Source: Desulfoscipio geothermicus DSM 3669
GTDB taxonomy: Bacteria; Bacillota; Desulfotomaculia; Desulfotomaculales; Desulfallaceae
NCBI RefSeq assembly: GCF_900115975.1
Contig: NZ_FOYM01000004.1
Location: 82,263 to 146,262, forward strand
Length of the DNA stretch: 64,000 nt
Direction of reading: 5' to 3'
This document shows, piece by piece, positions 31,562 through 40,866 of this stretch. The position numbers and the translations under genes are program-made. Below the pieces are notes generated by a model. That model saw only the letters and a program-made list of their open reading frames with translations. It made no database searches and was not told where the DNA came from. How positions within the stretch are numbered: position 1 is the first letter of the stretch; each line of letters begins with the position of its first letter.

Positions 31562-31596
31562 TTAAGCCCCTCACATCAGCGTGGATAGGGGCTTAA
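31562..31596 (+). terminator. hairpin after gbsR
   Basis: TTAAGCCCCT and AGGGGCTTAA arms with a 15-base loop, then AAATTT. The U-tract is weak. Confidence 0.65.
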
Positions 31597-31609
31597 AAAT
31601 TTACAATAC

Positions 31610-31698
31610 GTTTAATAGATATTAAACGTATAAGACAGTAATCATAAGTTATATCAATTAATCTATGATATAGTTAGTTTTATTAATAGATATTAGAC
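31610..31698. promoter_or_regulatory. two direct copies of a TTAATAGATATTA palindrome upstream of the betaine transporter
   Basis: GTTTAATAGATATTAAAC (31610-31627) is an almost perfect palindrome; its core TTAATAGATATTA recurs at 31683-31695, 71 bases on, seven helical turns. They lie in a 325-base gap before the solute-binding protein gene and are candidate GbsR sites. The rest of the gap (31700-31880) is a possible structured leader, but I recognise no known RNA in it. Confidence 0.5.
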
Positions 31699-31881
31699 TT
31701 TGACTTTGCGGACAACTTCGTGGTTTTATTAAGTTGGTAGTTAGCTTGTAGCATTTTGCGTTAAGAGGGGGGATATGGCGTAGCAAAGACTTTCGTCAGG
31801 GGTATTAGTCAAAATCTGAAATTCTGTGCTATGCAAATACTAATCTTGTTGGTAGGTATCATTTAAGAGGGGGAATTAGAA

Positions 31882-32913
31882 ATGAGCATTTTTAGAAAGA
31901 AAAACAAAACCCTGTGGCTGGTAATTTCATTGTTTGTGGCGGTGGCCTTGCTGACTGCCGGTTGCGGCGGGGGTGAAAAACAGGCGGCCGAAAAGAAAAA
32001 AGAGACCATCATTTTTGCCGATGCCGGGTGGGATAGCATTCGCTTGCATAACGAAATAGCCGGCATAATATTGAGAGAGGGTTACGGCTATAAAACGGAC
32101 GTGATTCCGGGCGGTGAGCCGTCGTCCTTGACCGGCGTCAGTACCGGCGACATTGACGTGTACATGGAAGTTTGGAGCGGCAATGTTATCGACAAGTACA
32201 ATAAACTGGTTGAGAACGGAGACATTATTGAAGTGGGGCTGAACTTCGACGATAACAAGCAGGGTCTTTATGTACCGACATACGTTATTAAAGGTGACCC
32301 CGCCAGGGGTATTGAGCCCATGGCGCCGGATTTGAAGTCTATCCACGACCTTCCCAAATACTGGGAGTTGTTTAAAGACCCGGAAGACCCCGGCAAGGGA
32401 AGAATATACGGCTCTATACCGGGTTGGACGGCGGACACCGTTTTGCAGGCCAAGTACAAGAACTATGGCCTGGACAAGAACTTCAATTACTTCCAGCCCG
32501 GTTCCGACACCGCTCTGGCCACCTCTTTGACCAAGGCCATCGAAGAAGGCAAACCCTGGGTCGGTTATTACTGGGAGCCGACCTGGATATCCGGTAAGTA
32601 TGATTTAACCCTGTTGGAAGATGCGCCCTACAGCGACGAGCTGTGGAAAGATGGCTATCGTTGTGAATACCCGTCCCAAAGGCTCACTATAATTGTCCAG
32701 AAAAAACTACCCGAGCAGGCGCCTGAAGTGGTGGAATTTTTAAAACACTACCATACCAGCAGCGAACTGGTTAGTGAAGCGCTGGCTTACATGCAGGATA
32801 ATCAAGCAACTACTCAGGAAACAGCGAAATGGTTTTTAAAGGAACATAAAGACCTGTGGACCGAGTGGGTACCTGCGGATGTGGCGGAAAAGGTAAATGC
32901 AGCAATCAAATAA
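31882..32913 (+). CDS. glycine betaine/choline-type solute-binding lipoprotein (OpuAC/ProX family), 1
   Basis: The 343-residue protein has a signal peptide ending at the lipobox LLTAGC and an OpuAC fold: TIIFADAGWDSIRLHNEIAGIIL, GVSTGDIDVYMEVWSGN, PARGIEPMAPDLKSIHDLPKYW and the aromatic-rich GYYWEPTWISGKYDLT. Such proteins hold quaternary ammonium head groups in a cage of Trp and Tyr. It is the first gene of the transporter operon. A paralogue at 37657 shares the PMAPDLKSI and EALAYM blocks but differs near the presumed ligand cage. The ligand could be glycine betaine, choline or carnitine. Confidence 0.9.
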   Translation: MSIFRKKNKTLWLVISLFVAVALLTAGCGGGEKQAAEKKKETIIFADAGWDSIRLHNEIAGIILREGYGYKTDVIPGGEPSSLTGVSTGDIDVYMEVWSGNVIDKYNKLVENGDIIEVGLNFDDNKQGLYVPTYVIKGDPARGIEPMAPDLKSIHDLPKYWELFKDPEDPGKGRIYGSIPGWTADTVLQAKYKNYGLDKNFNYFQPGSDTALATSLTKAIEEGKPWVGYYWEPTWISGKYDLTLLEDAPYSDELWKDGYRCEYPSQRLTIIVQKKLPEQAPEVVEFLKHYHTSSELVSEALAYMQDNQATTQETAKWFLKEHKDLWTEWVPADVAEKVNAAIK

Positions 32914-32935
32914 TTGGAATTTCTTTGGGTTGACA

Positions 32936-32965
32936 AGGTTGGCCGGTATGTTTTCCGGCCAACCT
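32936..32965 (+). other. strong hairpin between solute-binding protein and permease
   Basis: AGGTTGGCCGG-tatgttttc-CGGCCAACCT without a U-tract. Such intercistronic stems raise the level of binding-protein mRNA relative to permease mRNA in many ABC operons. Confidence 0.7.
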
Positions 32966-33009
32966 GACTTATACCGTGGGAGACAAGAGGAAACAGTAAA
33001 AGGGGGTTA

Positions 33010-33897
33010 ATGGCTGCGGGGCAACTGAGCCTGCAGCTACCGTACATGAATAATTTCCCTGAGTTTTTAACCTTTAATTTGGGAGTGTATGTAGAGAAAT
33101 TTGTCAAGTGGCTGGATATAAACTTTGGAGATTTTTTTGAAGCTGTCAGCAATGCTATTTTATGGCTGATGATCCACATTGAAGACTTGTTGCTGTGGCT
33201 GCCCTGGTGGCTGGTTGTTATCGTTGTTCTAATAATGGGCTGGCGTTTTTCATCAGTTATTGCCGGCATTGTATTTTCGCTGATGCTGGTTCTGGTAGGG
33301 ACTTTTGGTTACTGGGATTATATGATGTACACCCTGGCCATAGTACTGGCATCCGTTATAATCTCCCTGATATTCGGCATCCCAATAGGCATTTTGATGG
33401 CTTACAGTTCTTATGTTCAGGCATTAATGCGGCCTGTGCTCGATTTTATGCAAACCATGCCCAGTTTTGTTTACCTGATTCCCGCCATGTTGCTGTTCGG
33501 GTTGGGTAAAGTGCCGGCGGTTTTCGCCACCACCGTTTACGCCATCCCTCCTGTAATCAGGCTGACGGACCTGGGGATTCGCCAGGTTTCCAAGGAAATG
33601 GTCGAGGCCGCGATTTCATTTGGTTCCGGTTCGTGGGATGTATTGACCAAGGTCCAGCTGCCCCAGGCTTTGCCGGCGATAATGGCCGGAATTAACCAGA
33701 CAACCATGATGGCCCTGTCCATGGTGGTTATTGCTTCCATGATCGGCGCCAAGGGATTGGGTATGGAAGTTTTGATAGCCATTAACCGAATAGAAATCGG
33801 GCGCGGATTTGAAGCAGGATTGGGGATAGTTATCATTGCCATTATTATGGACAGGATATCTCAGGGTATTGCCAATCGTTTTAAAATTCCCGGTTAA
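33010..33897 (+). CDS. glycine betaine/choline-type ABC permease (OpuAB/ProW)
   Basis: The 295-residue permease starts at ATG 33010 with AAAAGGGGG upstream. Seven or so membrane helices are predicted. The EAA loop is present near residues 190-225 (VSKEMVEAAISFGSGSWDVLTKVQLPQALPAIMAGINQT), with YLIPAMLLFGLGKVPAVFATTVYAIPPVIRLTDLGIRQV before it, the ProW/OpuAB hallmark. It lies between the binding protein and ATPase genes of the same operon and takes up an osmolyte or metabolic amine. Confidence 0.93.
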   Translation: MAAGQLSLQLPYMNNFPEFLTFNLGVYVEKFVKWLDINFGDFFEAVSNAILWLMIHIEDLLLWLPWWLVVIVVLIMGWRFSSVIAGIVFSLMLVLVGTFGYWDYMMYTLAIVLASVIISLIFGIPIGILMAYSSYVQALMRPVLDFMQTMPSFVYLIPAMLLFGLGKVPAVFATTVYAIPPVIRLTDLGIRQVSKEMVEAAISFGSGSWDVLTKVQLPQALPAIMAGINQTTMMALSMVVIASMIGAKGLGMEVLIAINRIEIGRGFEAGLGIVIIAIIMDRISQGIANRFKIPG

Positions 33898-33927
33898 AAG
33901 CTAAAAAATGAAAGTGGGAGTTTGATA

Positions 33928-35100
33928 ATGCCGGTTAAAGTAGAGGTAAAAAATTTAACCAAAATTTTTGGGCGTAATCCCAAAGCGATACTGGAAAAAG
34001 TAAAACAGGGGATGTCAAAAGAGAAGATACTGGAAGATACCGGGCATACCGTGGGTATCAGGAACGCTTCCTTTCAGGTTGAAGAAGGGGAAGTGTTTGT
34101 CATTATGGGCCTGTCCGGCAGCGGTAAGTCAACCCTGATACGCTGCCTGAATTTACTCAACAAACCCACTGCCGGAGAAATATATGTTGACGGGGACAAT
34201 ATTTTGGAATACGACAAAAAGCAGCTTAAAAAATTCAGGCAGGAAAAGGTGGCCATGGTATTTCAGCATTTTGGCCTGCTCAGCCATCGAACAGTCATCG
34301 GCAATGTTGAATACGGCCTGGAAGTTAAAAAAATACCCAAAAATGAGCGCTGTGAAATCGCCAAAAAGGCCATTGCCAATGCCGGACTGGCCGGCTGGGA
34401 GAATAAAATGCCCAATGAATTGAGCGGCGGTATGCAACAGCGCGTGGGGTTGGCCCGGGCCCTGGCCAATGACCCGGACATCCTTTTAATGGATGAACCT
34501 TTCAGCGCCCTGGACCCGCTGATCCGGCGCGATATGCAGTATGAATTGATGGAACTGCAGTCCAGGTTGAAAAAAACCATCATATTTATTACCCACGATA
34601 TTAATGAAGCTTTTAAAATCGGTGACCGGGTGGCGGTAATGAAAGATGGTGTAATCGAACAGATCGGTACGCCGGAGGAACTTCTGGCTTCCCCCGAAAG
34701 TGAGTACATCGAGAATTTTGTTAAGGACATTGACCGGTCCAAGGTTCTGCAGGCCAAACATGTCATGTTTAAACCCACCGTTCTGGTTTCCATCAAGGAA
34801 GGGCTGAAAGCAGCCATGATGGAGATGAAGTCAAACGGCATTTCCAGTGTATTTGTCGTTGATTCGGAAAAAAGGCTGCAGGGCATTGTTACCATAGATG
34901 ATACCATTAAAGCGATCAAGGAGAATAAAACGCTGCGGGAGATATTAAAACATGATTATTACACCACCGACTGCGAAGCATTCCTGCAGGACCTGATCCC
35001 CAAAGCCACGGATACCAAGTACCCTCTGGCCGTAATAGATGAAGATGGCAAACTGTTGGGCCTGATATCCCGCGTCTCCGTGTTGTCAGCTTTGGTATAA
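33928..35100 (+). CDS. glycine betaine/choline-type ABC ATPase with CBS domains (OpuAA/ProV)
   Basis: ATG 33928 is used, GTGGGAG being nine bases upstream. The 390-residue protein begins with the family extension (FGRNPKAILEKVKQGMSKEKI), then Walker A GLSGSGKST, LSGGMQQRVGLARAL, Walker B ILLMDEPFSALDP and THDINEA. Two CBS domains (about 270-390) end in LGLISRVSVLSAL. In OpuA the CBS pair senses ionic strength or c-di-AMP. It completes the ABC transporter and is followed by the ferredoxin gene after 44 bases. Confidence 0.93.
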   Translation: MPVKVEVKNLTKIFGRNPKAILEKVKQGMSKEKILEDTGHTVGIRNASFQVEEGEVFVIMGLSGSGKSTLIRCLNLLNKPTAGEIYVDGDNILEYDKKQLKKFRQEKVAMVFQHFGLLSHRTVIGNVEYGLEVKKIPKNERCEIAKKAIANAGLAGWENKMPNELSGGMQQRVGLARALANDPDILLMDEPFSALDPLIRRDMQYELMELQSRLKKTIIFITHDINEAFKIGDRVAVMKDGVIEQIGTPEELLASPESEYIENFVKDIDRSKVLQAKHVMFKPTVLVSIKEGLKAAMMEMKSNGISSVFVVDSEKRLQGIVTIDDTIKAIKENKTLREILKHDYYTTDCEAFLQDLIPKATDTKYPLAVIDEDGKLLGLISRVSVLSALV

Positions 35101-35144
35101 AGATATAATGTAAACAATATGTTCGTTGGGATGGGGGTTATATT

Positions 35145-35564
35145 TTGCGAACAGTAATACACTGTAATTTTGACCTGTGTACCGGTTGTTCTATTTGCCA
35201 GATGGCGTGTGCACAGATTAAAACCGGGGGCACGAATCCCCGCCTGGCTTTATTGAGGCTGGAAAAACAGGGCCTGATTTGCCGGCCCGTCCTTTGTGCC
35301 CAGTGCCGGAACGCCTTCTGCATGCAGGTTTGTCCCAGTGAGGCTATCTGCCGGGAAGACGATGGCCGGGTGGTTATTCGGGAGGAAAAATGTACCGGGT
35401 GCGGGTTGTGCGTTGAAGCATGTCAGGTAGACATGGTGTTTTTTGACAGCGATAATAAATCGGCACGCAAATGCGACCTGTGCGGCGGAGACCCGGCTTG
35501 TGTCAAATACTGCCCCACCGGCGCCCTGGAAAAAATTAAGCTGGGAGGGGATGCAGATGCCTAG
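35145..35564 (+). CDS. polyferredoxin-type electron carrier with four [4Fe-4S] sites
   Basis: A TTG at 35145 gives 139 residues with 16 Cys in four groups: LCTGCSICQMAC, LCAQCRNAFCMQVCP, KCTGCGLCVEACQ and KCDLCGGDPACVKYCP. The layout is that of the HycB/FdhB-like iron-sulfur subunits that serve aldehyde:ferredoxin oxidoreductases (AorX-like). It overlaps the AOR gene by eight bases, so it is the direct electron acceptor of that enzyme. Acceptors further on (ferredoxin, quinone, hydrogenase) are not visible. Confidence 0.9.
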   Translation: MRTVIHCNFDLCTGCSICQMACAQIKTGGTNPRLALLRLEKQGLICRPVLCAQCRNAFCMQVCPSEAICREDDGRVVIREEKCTGCGLCVEACQVDMVFFDSDNKSARKCDLCGGDPACVKYCPTGALEKIKLGGDADA

Positions 35565-37413
35565 CGGCTACATGAATAAATTCCTGTTTGTTAACCTTAC
35601 CACCGGTGAAGTCAAGCCAATGGAAGTGCCGGAATGGCTGCGCGATAATTTCATCGGGGGCAAGGGATTCGGCATGAAATTGCTGTATGACCTGGTGCCG
35701 CAATATTGCGACCCTTTGGGTCCGGAGAATGTATTGATGTTTATGACCGGGCCGCTGACCGGTACCCTGGCGCCGTCCATGCGGGCCTGCGTGGTTACCA
35801 AATCTCCCCTCACCGGCACGCTGCTGGACTCATATTTTGGCGGGTCATTCGGCCATGAGATAAAGTATGCCGGGTACGACGGCATTATTATCACCGGCAG
35901 GGCCAGTGAGCCCGTTTATTTGTGGATATATAACGACAGCGTGGAAATTCGCCCGGCGAAGGGTTGCTGGGGCATGGGCACCCTGGAGGCCAACCGCGCT
36001 ATTAAAGAAGAACTGCGGGATCCTTCGATTAAAATAGCCGGCATCGGGCCCGCCGGTGAAAACCTGGTGCGGTTTGCCTTAATTTCTTGCGAATACAACC
36101 GCCAGGCCGGACGGGGCGGCGCCGGAGCGGTAATGGGGGCCAAAAACCTGAAGGCCGTTGCGTTAAAAGGCACCCGGCCGGTTTACGTGCATGATCAAGA
36201 TGCCTTTTTAAAGGCAGTGGAACAGGGCTACCGGGATCTAAAGGCCAGCCCGGATATCCAGGCGCTGGTGGATACCGGAACCGCTTCAGCGGTGCCCTTT
36301 GCCAATGAAGTGGGGGTACTGCCCAGGCGTAATTATTTTGACGGTACCTTTGCAGGAGCCAACAGTATCAGTGACTTCGGGCAAAGCAAGCACCTGTGGT
36401 TGAGAAGCGACGCCTGTTTGGGCTGCCCGGTGCGCTGCAGCAAGGTCGGGTATATCCGGACCGGCCGCTATAAAGGTACGGTTTCCGATATTGTAGAGTA
36501 CGAATCCGCGGCCATGCTGGGCTCCAACCTGGAGATCGACGATATTAAAGCGGTAACTTATCTCACCCACCTGTGTGATGAGCTGGGACTGGACAGTATG
36601 TCCGCCGGGGGAGTGCTGGGTTTTGCCATGGAGGCCGCGGATAAAGGGATATTGCCGCAAAAGGAAGTGGCGGGGCAGCCTGTGCGGTTCGGCAACCCCC
36701 TGGCAGCGGAAAAGATGCTTGAGGCCGTTGCCTATCGCCGGGGAGACCTGGGGAATTTACTGGCGGACGGGGTGCAGCGGGCGGCAGCCAAACTGGGACC
36801 TGCGGCGGAGGAGTTTGCCGTGCATATCAAGGGTTTGGAAACGCCGGCCTGGGGTCCCCGGGGGGCGACGGGTATTGCCCTGGCCCTGATGACCGCCGAC
36901 CGGGGCGGCTGTCACCAGCGCGGTATGCCTTTGGGCGAAGACCTGGGCGGCGCTCTCTGGAACGGCCGGCCGGTAGACCGGTTGGCCCTGTCCGGCAAGG
37001 CGGAAATCGTCATTCATTACCAGAACTACCTGGCGGCCCTGGATACACTGGTCAAGTGCGATTTCGGCGCCTTCGGTATACAGCCGCAAACTTACCTGGA
37101 GCTGTACCGGACGTGTACGGGGCGCGATCTTGATGGTGAGGACGGTCTGCAACTGCTGGGGGCCAGGATATGGAACCTGGGACGGCAGTTTAACCTGCGT
37201 GAGGGTCTGGACCCCGGGTTGGATACGCTGCCCAAGCGTTTCTTTGCACCTTTGCCCAGCGGACCATGCAAGGGCCACCGGTTTACTGCGGAAGATGTGC
37301 AGGTAATGTTGCGCGAGTATTACCTGCTGCGCGGCTGGAATGCCGACGGCCGCCCCGGGCAGGAAGTATTGCAAGAACTTGGTCTTGATAATGTAAAAAC
37401 AACCAACATTTAG
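35557..37413 (+). CDS. aor: aldehyde:ferredoxin oxidoreductase (tungsten), 1
   Basis: ATG 35557 is chosen, six bases after GGGAGGGG; ATG 35551 touches the ribosome site. The 618 residues match AOR: GGKGFGMKLLYDLVP, MTGPLTGTLAPSMRACVVTKSPLTG, AGRGGAGAVMGAKNLKAV (pterin binding), the cluster Cys CLGCPVRC with a later KCDFG Cys, and LCDELGLDSMSAGGVLGF. The enzyme oxidises aldehydes to acids with a bis-tungstopterin centre and one [4Fe-4S]. It overlaps the 16-Cys ferredoxin gene. The second AOR at 38813 differs greatly in sequence, so the two may act on different aldehydes. Confidence 0.93.
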   Translation: MPSGYMNKFLFVNLTTGEVKPMEVPEWLRDNFIGGKGFGMKLLYDLVPQYCDPLGPENVLMFMTGPLTGTLAPSMRACVVTKSPLTGTLLDSYFGGSFGHEIKYAGYDGIIITGRASEPVYLWIYNDSVEIRPAKGCWGMGTLEANRAIKEELRDPSIKIAGIGPAGENLVRFALISCEYNRQAGRGGAGAVMGAKNLKAVALKGTRPVYVHDQDAFLKAVEQGYRDLKASPDIQALVDTGTASAVPFANEVGVLPRRNYFDGTFAGANSISDFGQSKHLWLRSDACLGCPVRCSKVGYIRTGRYKGTVSDIVEYESAAMLGSNLEIDDIKAVTYLTHLCDELGLDSMSAGGVLGFAMEAADKGILPQKEVAGQPVRFGNPLAAEKMLEAVAYRRGDLGNLLADGVQRAAAKLGPAAEEFAVHIKGLETPAWGPRGATGIALALMTADRGGCHQRGMPLGEDLGGALWNGRPVDRLALSGKAEIVIHYQNYLAALDTLVKCDFGAFGIQPQTYLELYRTCTGRDLDGEDGLQLLGARIWNLGRQFNLREGLDPGLDTLPKRFFAPLPSGPCKGHRFTAEDVQVMLREYYLLRGWNADGRPGQEVLQELGLDNVKTTNI

Positions 37414-37420
37414 TTGGAAG

Positions 37421-37447
37421 CTCCCGCTTTAAGCGGGAGTTTTTTTA
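37421..37447 (+). terminator. intrinsic terminator after aor 1
   Basis: CTCCCGCTT-ta-AAGCGGGAG followed by TTTTTTT, seven bases after the stop. Confidence 0.9.
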
Positions 37448-37656
37448 GCGTTACTTTCATGCTTATCAGTATAATGCAAATATAAAGGTGCAAATGGACA
37501 GGCTTTAGGACCTGTGCTATAATTACCACAGTCATACAAGCAACTTGTTGGTTTTTATAAGTTGCTCGCAATTTAGAATTTTGAATTGAGTGAGGTGTTT
37601 ACGGGATGTTCTGATTACAATGAAAAAAACAACTAATAGCTATAGGGGGTATAATT

Positions 37657-38685
37657 ATGTTGCGAAATAAGCTGCCATTGCTTGTGCTTATAACCGCTTT
37701 ATTTTTTACGCTTGCCGGAGTTGCCGGGTGCTCTTCCGGGGAAGCAGACAATGCAGGGGAAAGCAACAGTGCCAAGGAGACCATTGTATTTGCCGATTAC
37801 AACTGGCAAAGTGCCCTGTTTAACAACCGCGTGGCGCAGTTCATCATTGAAAACGGTTATGGCTATAAAACCGACAGCATGCCGGGTGAAACTATTCCTC
37901 TGATGCAGGGTATGAGTACGGGCGACATTGATGTCTCTATGGAGATATGGGTGCAAAATGCCCAGGAGGCTTACGATAAATGGATGGGAGAAGGGAAATA
38001 CATAGATCTGGGAACAAACTTTGATGACAACGTGCAGGGCTTGTTTGTTCCCACCTATATTATCAAGGGGGACCCCGAGAGGGGTATAGAACCTATGGCG
38101 CCCGACCTCAAGTCCATTGAAGACCTCCCCAGGTACTGGGAATTATTCAAGGATCCTGAAGATCCCACCAAGGGGCGGTTTTACGGTGGCGTTCCCGGGT
38201 GGGAAGCGGACAAAATCCTGACCGAGAAATTTGCAACTTACGGCCTGGATAAACATTATAAAATATTCCGCCCCGGTTCGGGCACTGCGCTGGCTACCTC
38301 CCTGGTGAAAGCCTATGAGGAGGGCAAACCCTGGTTTGGTTACTACTGGGCTCCAACATGGGTTTTCGGGGCCCTGGACCTTACCCAAATTGAAGAACCC
38401 GCATACAGCGAAAAGTTGTGGAAAGACGGTTACGGGTGTGCGTTCCCCTCAGTGGATGTTAATATTGTAGTGTATAAGGATATGCCGGAAAAAGCTCCCG
38501 AGGTCGTTGAATTTTTAAAGAACTACAGTTTAAAAAGTGCACTGATCAGTGAAGCGCTGGCCTATATGCGGGAGAACAAGGTGGACGCGGATGAGGCGGC
38601 GATCTGGTTCTTGCGGGAGAAGACCGATATTTGGACCAAGTGGGTCCCGGATGACGTAGCTGAAAAAGTTAAGCAAAAACTATAA
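37657..38685 (+). CDS. glycine betaine/choline-type solute-binding lipoprotein (OpuAC/ProX family), 2
   Basis: The 342-residue protein has a signal peptide ending at LAGVAGC and the same fold as the protein at 31882: TIVFADYNWQSALFNNRVAQFII, STGDIDVSMEIW, PERGIEPMAPDLKSIEDLPRYW, and GYYWAPTWVFGALDLT. The two share long blocks but differ around the N-terminal ligand residues (AGWDSIRLH versus YNWQSALFN), which suggests a second substrate for one transporter. It has its own upstream gap with an AGCAACTT/AAGTTGCT hairpin near 37549-37568 and no permease, so it probably works with the ABC proteins encoded upstream. Confidence 0.88.
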   Translation: MLRNKLPLLVLITALFFTLAGVAGCSSGEADNAGESNSAKETIVFADYNWQSALFNNRVAQFIIENGYGYKTDSMPGETIPLMQGMSTGDIDVSMEIWVQNAQEAYDKWMGEGKYIDLGTNFDDNVQGLFVPTYIIKGDPERGIEPMAPDLKSIEDLPRYWELFKDPEDPTKGRFYGGVPGWEADKILTEKFATYGLDKHYKIFRPGSGTALATSLVKAYEEGKPWFGYYWAPTWVFGALDLTQIEEPAYSEKLWKDGYGCAFPSVDVNIVVYKDMPEKAPEVVEFLKNYSLKSALISEALAYMRENKVDADEAAIWFLREKTDIWTKWVPDDVAEKVKQKL

Positions 38686-38812
38686 AAAGTGTTTGATTTT
38701 ATAACATTGACAAATCAGTTTGTTCAATGTAACCTGAGATTGTAGCAAGTTTTATATTATACGGTAAACTTATTAACAGGTCAACCGGTAAATTAAAAAA
38801 GGGGGATTGTCT

Positions 38813-40540
38813 GTGGCCAAATTTTTAAGGGTTGATATGTCGGCTAAACAGGCCAAGTTTGAAGAAGTTTCGGACAAGTACCTGACCCTGGGGGGGCGTG
38901 CTCTCACTTCCCAGCTGGTGGCTGATGAAGTGCCCGCTGTCTGTGACCCGTTGGGACCGTTTAATAAACTGGTGATTGCCCCCGGGTTGCTTTCGGGAAC
39001 CAACGCTCCTTCCTCGGGACGCCTTTCGGTGGGCGGCAAAAGCCCGCTGACCGGCGGCATCAAGGAAGCCAACGCCGGCGGTATCACATCGCAAAAACTG
39101 GCCAACCTGGACATTAAGGCCGTTATTATTGAAGGCAAGCCTGCGGATAAAGGGTTTTTCCTGTTGAAAATCACTCCGGACGGAGTGGAAATGCTGTCCG
39201 CCGACGATCTGGCCGGCAAGGGCACCTATGAAGTAACCGCCATTTGCCGGGAACGTTACGGTGACAAAGTGGCCGTTATTACCATCGGCCCGGCCGGAGA
39301 AATGCTCATGCCTTCCGCCGGCGTTAGCAACAATGACAGCGACGGCAACAGCAGCCGCTACGCCGGTCGCGGTGGATTGGGCGCGGTAATGGGCTCCAAG
39401 GGCCTGAAAGCCATTGTTGTGGACTGCCCCAAAACATTCGACGCCCCGGTCAAAGACCCCGAGCGTTTCAAGGCAGCCGCCAAGAAATTCGCGAAGATAT
39501 TGCTGGACCACCCGGTATGCGGCCAGGGCCTGCCCTCTTACGGCACCAATGTGTTGATGAATATTATCAACGAAGCCGGAACTCTACCGACACGGAATTT
39601 TAAATTCGGTCGTTTTGACAAGGCCGGAGAAGTAAGCGGCGAAAAACTGGCCGAAGTGGCCACCGCCCGCGGCGGCAAGGCCACCCACGCCTGTCACCCC
39701 GGTTGCGTAATGCGCTGCTCCAATGTGTACCCCATGCCGGACGGCAAGGTTTGCGCCCCCATTGAGTATGAAACCGCCTGGTGCTTCGGGCCCAACCTGG
39801 AAATCAGCGACCTGGACGTCGTGGCCAAGTTGAACTACATCTGCAACGACGTAGGCTTGGACACCATCGAAGCGGGCTGCACCCTGGGCGTATTGATGGA
39901 AGCCGGTGTCATCCCATTCGGTGACGGGCAGGCCGCCATCGCCGCGCTTGAAGAAGTGGCCAAGGGTACGCCGCTGGGCCGCATTATCGGCAGCGGCGCC
40001 ACCAATGCAGGTAAGGTATACGGTGTAACCAGGGTGCCCGCCGTCAAGGGCCAGGGCATTCCGGCCTACGACCCGCGTTCCTGCAAAGGCAACGGCGTCA
40101 CCTACGCCACCACCCCCATGGGCGCAGACCACACCGCCGGTTACGCCGTAACGGCCAACATCTTGAAAGTAGGCGGGTTTGTCGATCCCACCAACAAGGA
40201 CGGCCAGGTGGAACTGTCCCGCAACCTGCAGGTAGCCACCGCGGCTATTGACGCTACCGGCCTGTGCCTGTTCGTGGCCTTCGCGGTGCTGGATAACCCC
40301 GAGGGTCTGCCCACCATCGTGGAAATGCTGAACGCCCAGTACGGCACCGAGCTAACCGTGGACGACGTGGCAGCTCTGGGGCAAAACATTCTCAAGGTGG
40401 AACGCCGGTTCAACCTGGATGCCGGCTTTACCAAGGCCGACGATCGGCTGCCCGAGTTTTTCTCAACAGAGGAATTGCCGCCGCATAATACCAAATTTGA
40501 TATTTCGGACAATGACCTGGACGAGGTATTTAACTTCTAG
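38813..40540 (+). CDS. aldehyde:ferredoxin oxidoreductase (tungsten), 2
   Basis: GTG 38813 lies six bases after GGGGGA; a TTG at 38807 is too close to it. The 575 residues show GGRALTSQLVADEVPAVCDPLGPFNKLVIAPG, LSVGGKSPLTGGIKEANAGG, AGRGGLGAVMGSKGLKAIVV, the cluster Cys CHPGCVMRC, NDVGLDTIEAGCTLGVLMEAG and DATGLCLFVAF. It belongs to the AOR superfamily but to a different branch from aor 1, and it is shorter. No ferredoxin gene is adjacent. It is followed by a terminator and a MoaD-like gene. Confidence 0.92.
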   Translation: MAKFLRVDMSAKQAKFEEVSDKYLTLGGRALTSQLVADEVPAVCDPLGPFNKLVIAPGLLSGTNAPSSGRLSVGGKSPLTGGIKEANAGGITSQKLANLDIKAVIIEGKPADKGFFLLKITPDGVEMLSADDLAGKGTYEVTAICRERYGDKVAVITIGPAGEMLMPSAGVSNNDSDGNSSRYAGRGGLGAVMGSKGLKAIVVDCPKTFDAPVKDPERFKAAAKKFAKILLDHPVCGQGLPSYGTNVLMNIINEAGTLPTRNFKFGRFDKAGEVSGEKLAEVATARGGKATHACHPGCVMRCSNVYPMPDGKVCAPIEYETAWCFGPNLEISDLDVVAKLNYICNDVGLDTIEAGCTLGVLMEAGVIPFGDGQAAIAALEEVAKGTPLGRIIGSGATNAGKVYGVTRVPAVKGQGIPAYDPRSCKGNGVTYATTPMGADHTAGYAVTANILKVGGFVDPTNKDGQVELSRNLQVATAAIDATGLCLFVAFAVLDNPEGLPTIVEMLNAQYGTELTVDDVAALGQNILKVERRFNLDAGFTKADDRLPEFFSTEELPPHNTKFDISDNDLDEVFNF

Positions 40541-40554
40541 TATAATATGCTGAG

Positions 40555-40592
40555 CAGGGTTGTGGGAGGAAGCCCTCCTGCAACCCTGTCTT
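40555..40592 (+). terminator. intrinsic terminator after aor 2
   Basis: CAGGGTTG-tg-GGAGG-aagc-CCTCC-tg-CAACCCTG followed by TCTTTT. Confidence 0.85.
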
Positions 40593-40617
40593 TTCAAATA
40601 CAGAGGAAAACGCGGGG

Positions 40618-40866
40618 GTGAATCAATTGCGGATCGAAGTGCGGGTATTCAGCGGTCTGGAAAAATTTTTACCCAACAAGAGCTTTGGCGAGCCGTTGCC
40701 GGTTGAACTGCCGGAGGGCGGGACAATCAGAGACTTGTTGCTCAAGATAGGCATTCCTAAAGACCATGTGTTTACCATTCTGGTGGACGGCAAGCACCGA
40801 TCCTTTGATTATACTGTCAGGGACGGTGAAAGAATATCTTTATTCCCGCCGGTGGGAGGCGGTTAA
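40618..40866 (+). CDS. moaD: MoaD/ThiS-family sulfur carrier
   Basis: The product is about 82 aa with a ubiquitin-like beta-grasp: IEVRVFSGLEKFLP, VELPEGGTIRDLLLKIGIP, HVFTILVDGK, ERISLFPPVGGG. The C-terminal Gly-Gly is the site of adenylation and thiocarboxylation. The start is GTG 40618 or TTG 40627; the latter has GGGGGTG six bases upstream. Sitting after two AOR genes, it is probably the small subunit of molybdopterin synthase used for tungstopterin. The partner MoaE is not in the window. The adenylating partner could be the MoeB-like protein at 44651. Confidence 0.88.
   Translation: MNQLRIEVRVFSGLEKFLPNKSFGEPLPVELPEGGTIRDLLLKIGIPKDHVFTILVDGKHRSFDYTVRDGERISLFPPVGGG

Noticed and set aside
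31700..31880. possible riboswitch leader before the betaine-binding protein
   Set aside because: Short ATTAGT/ACTAAT pairing only; I could not match it to any known class.
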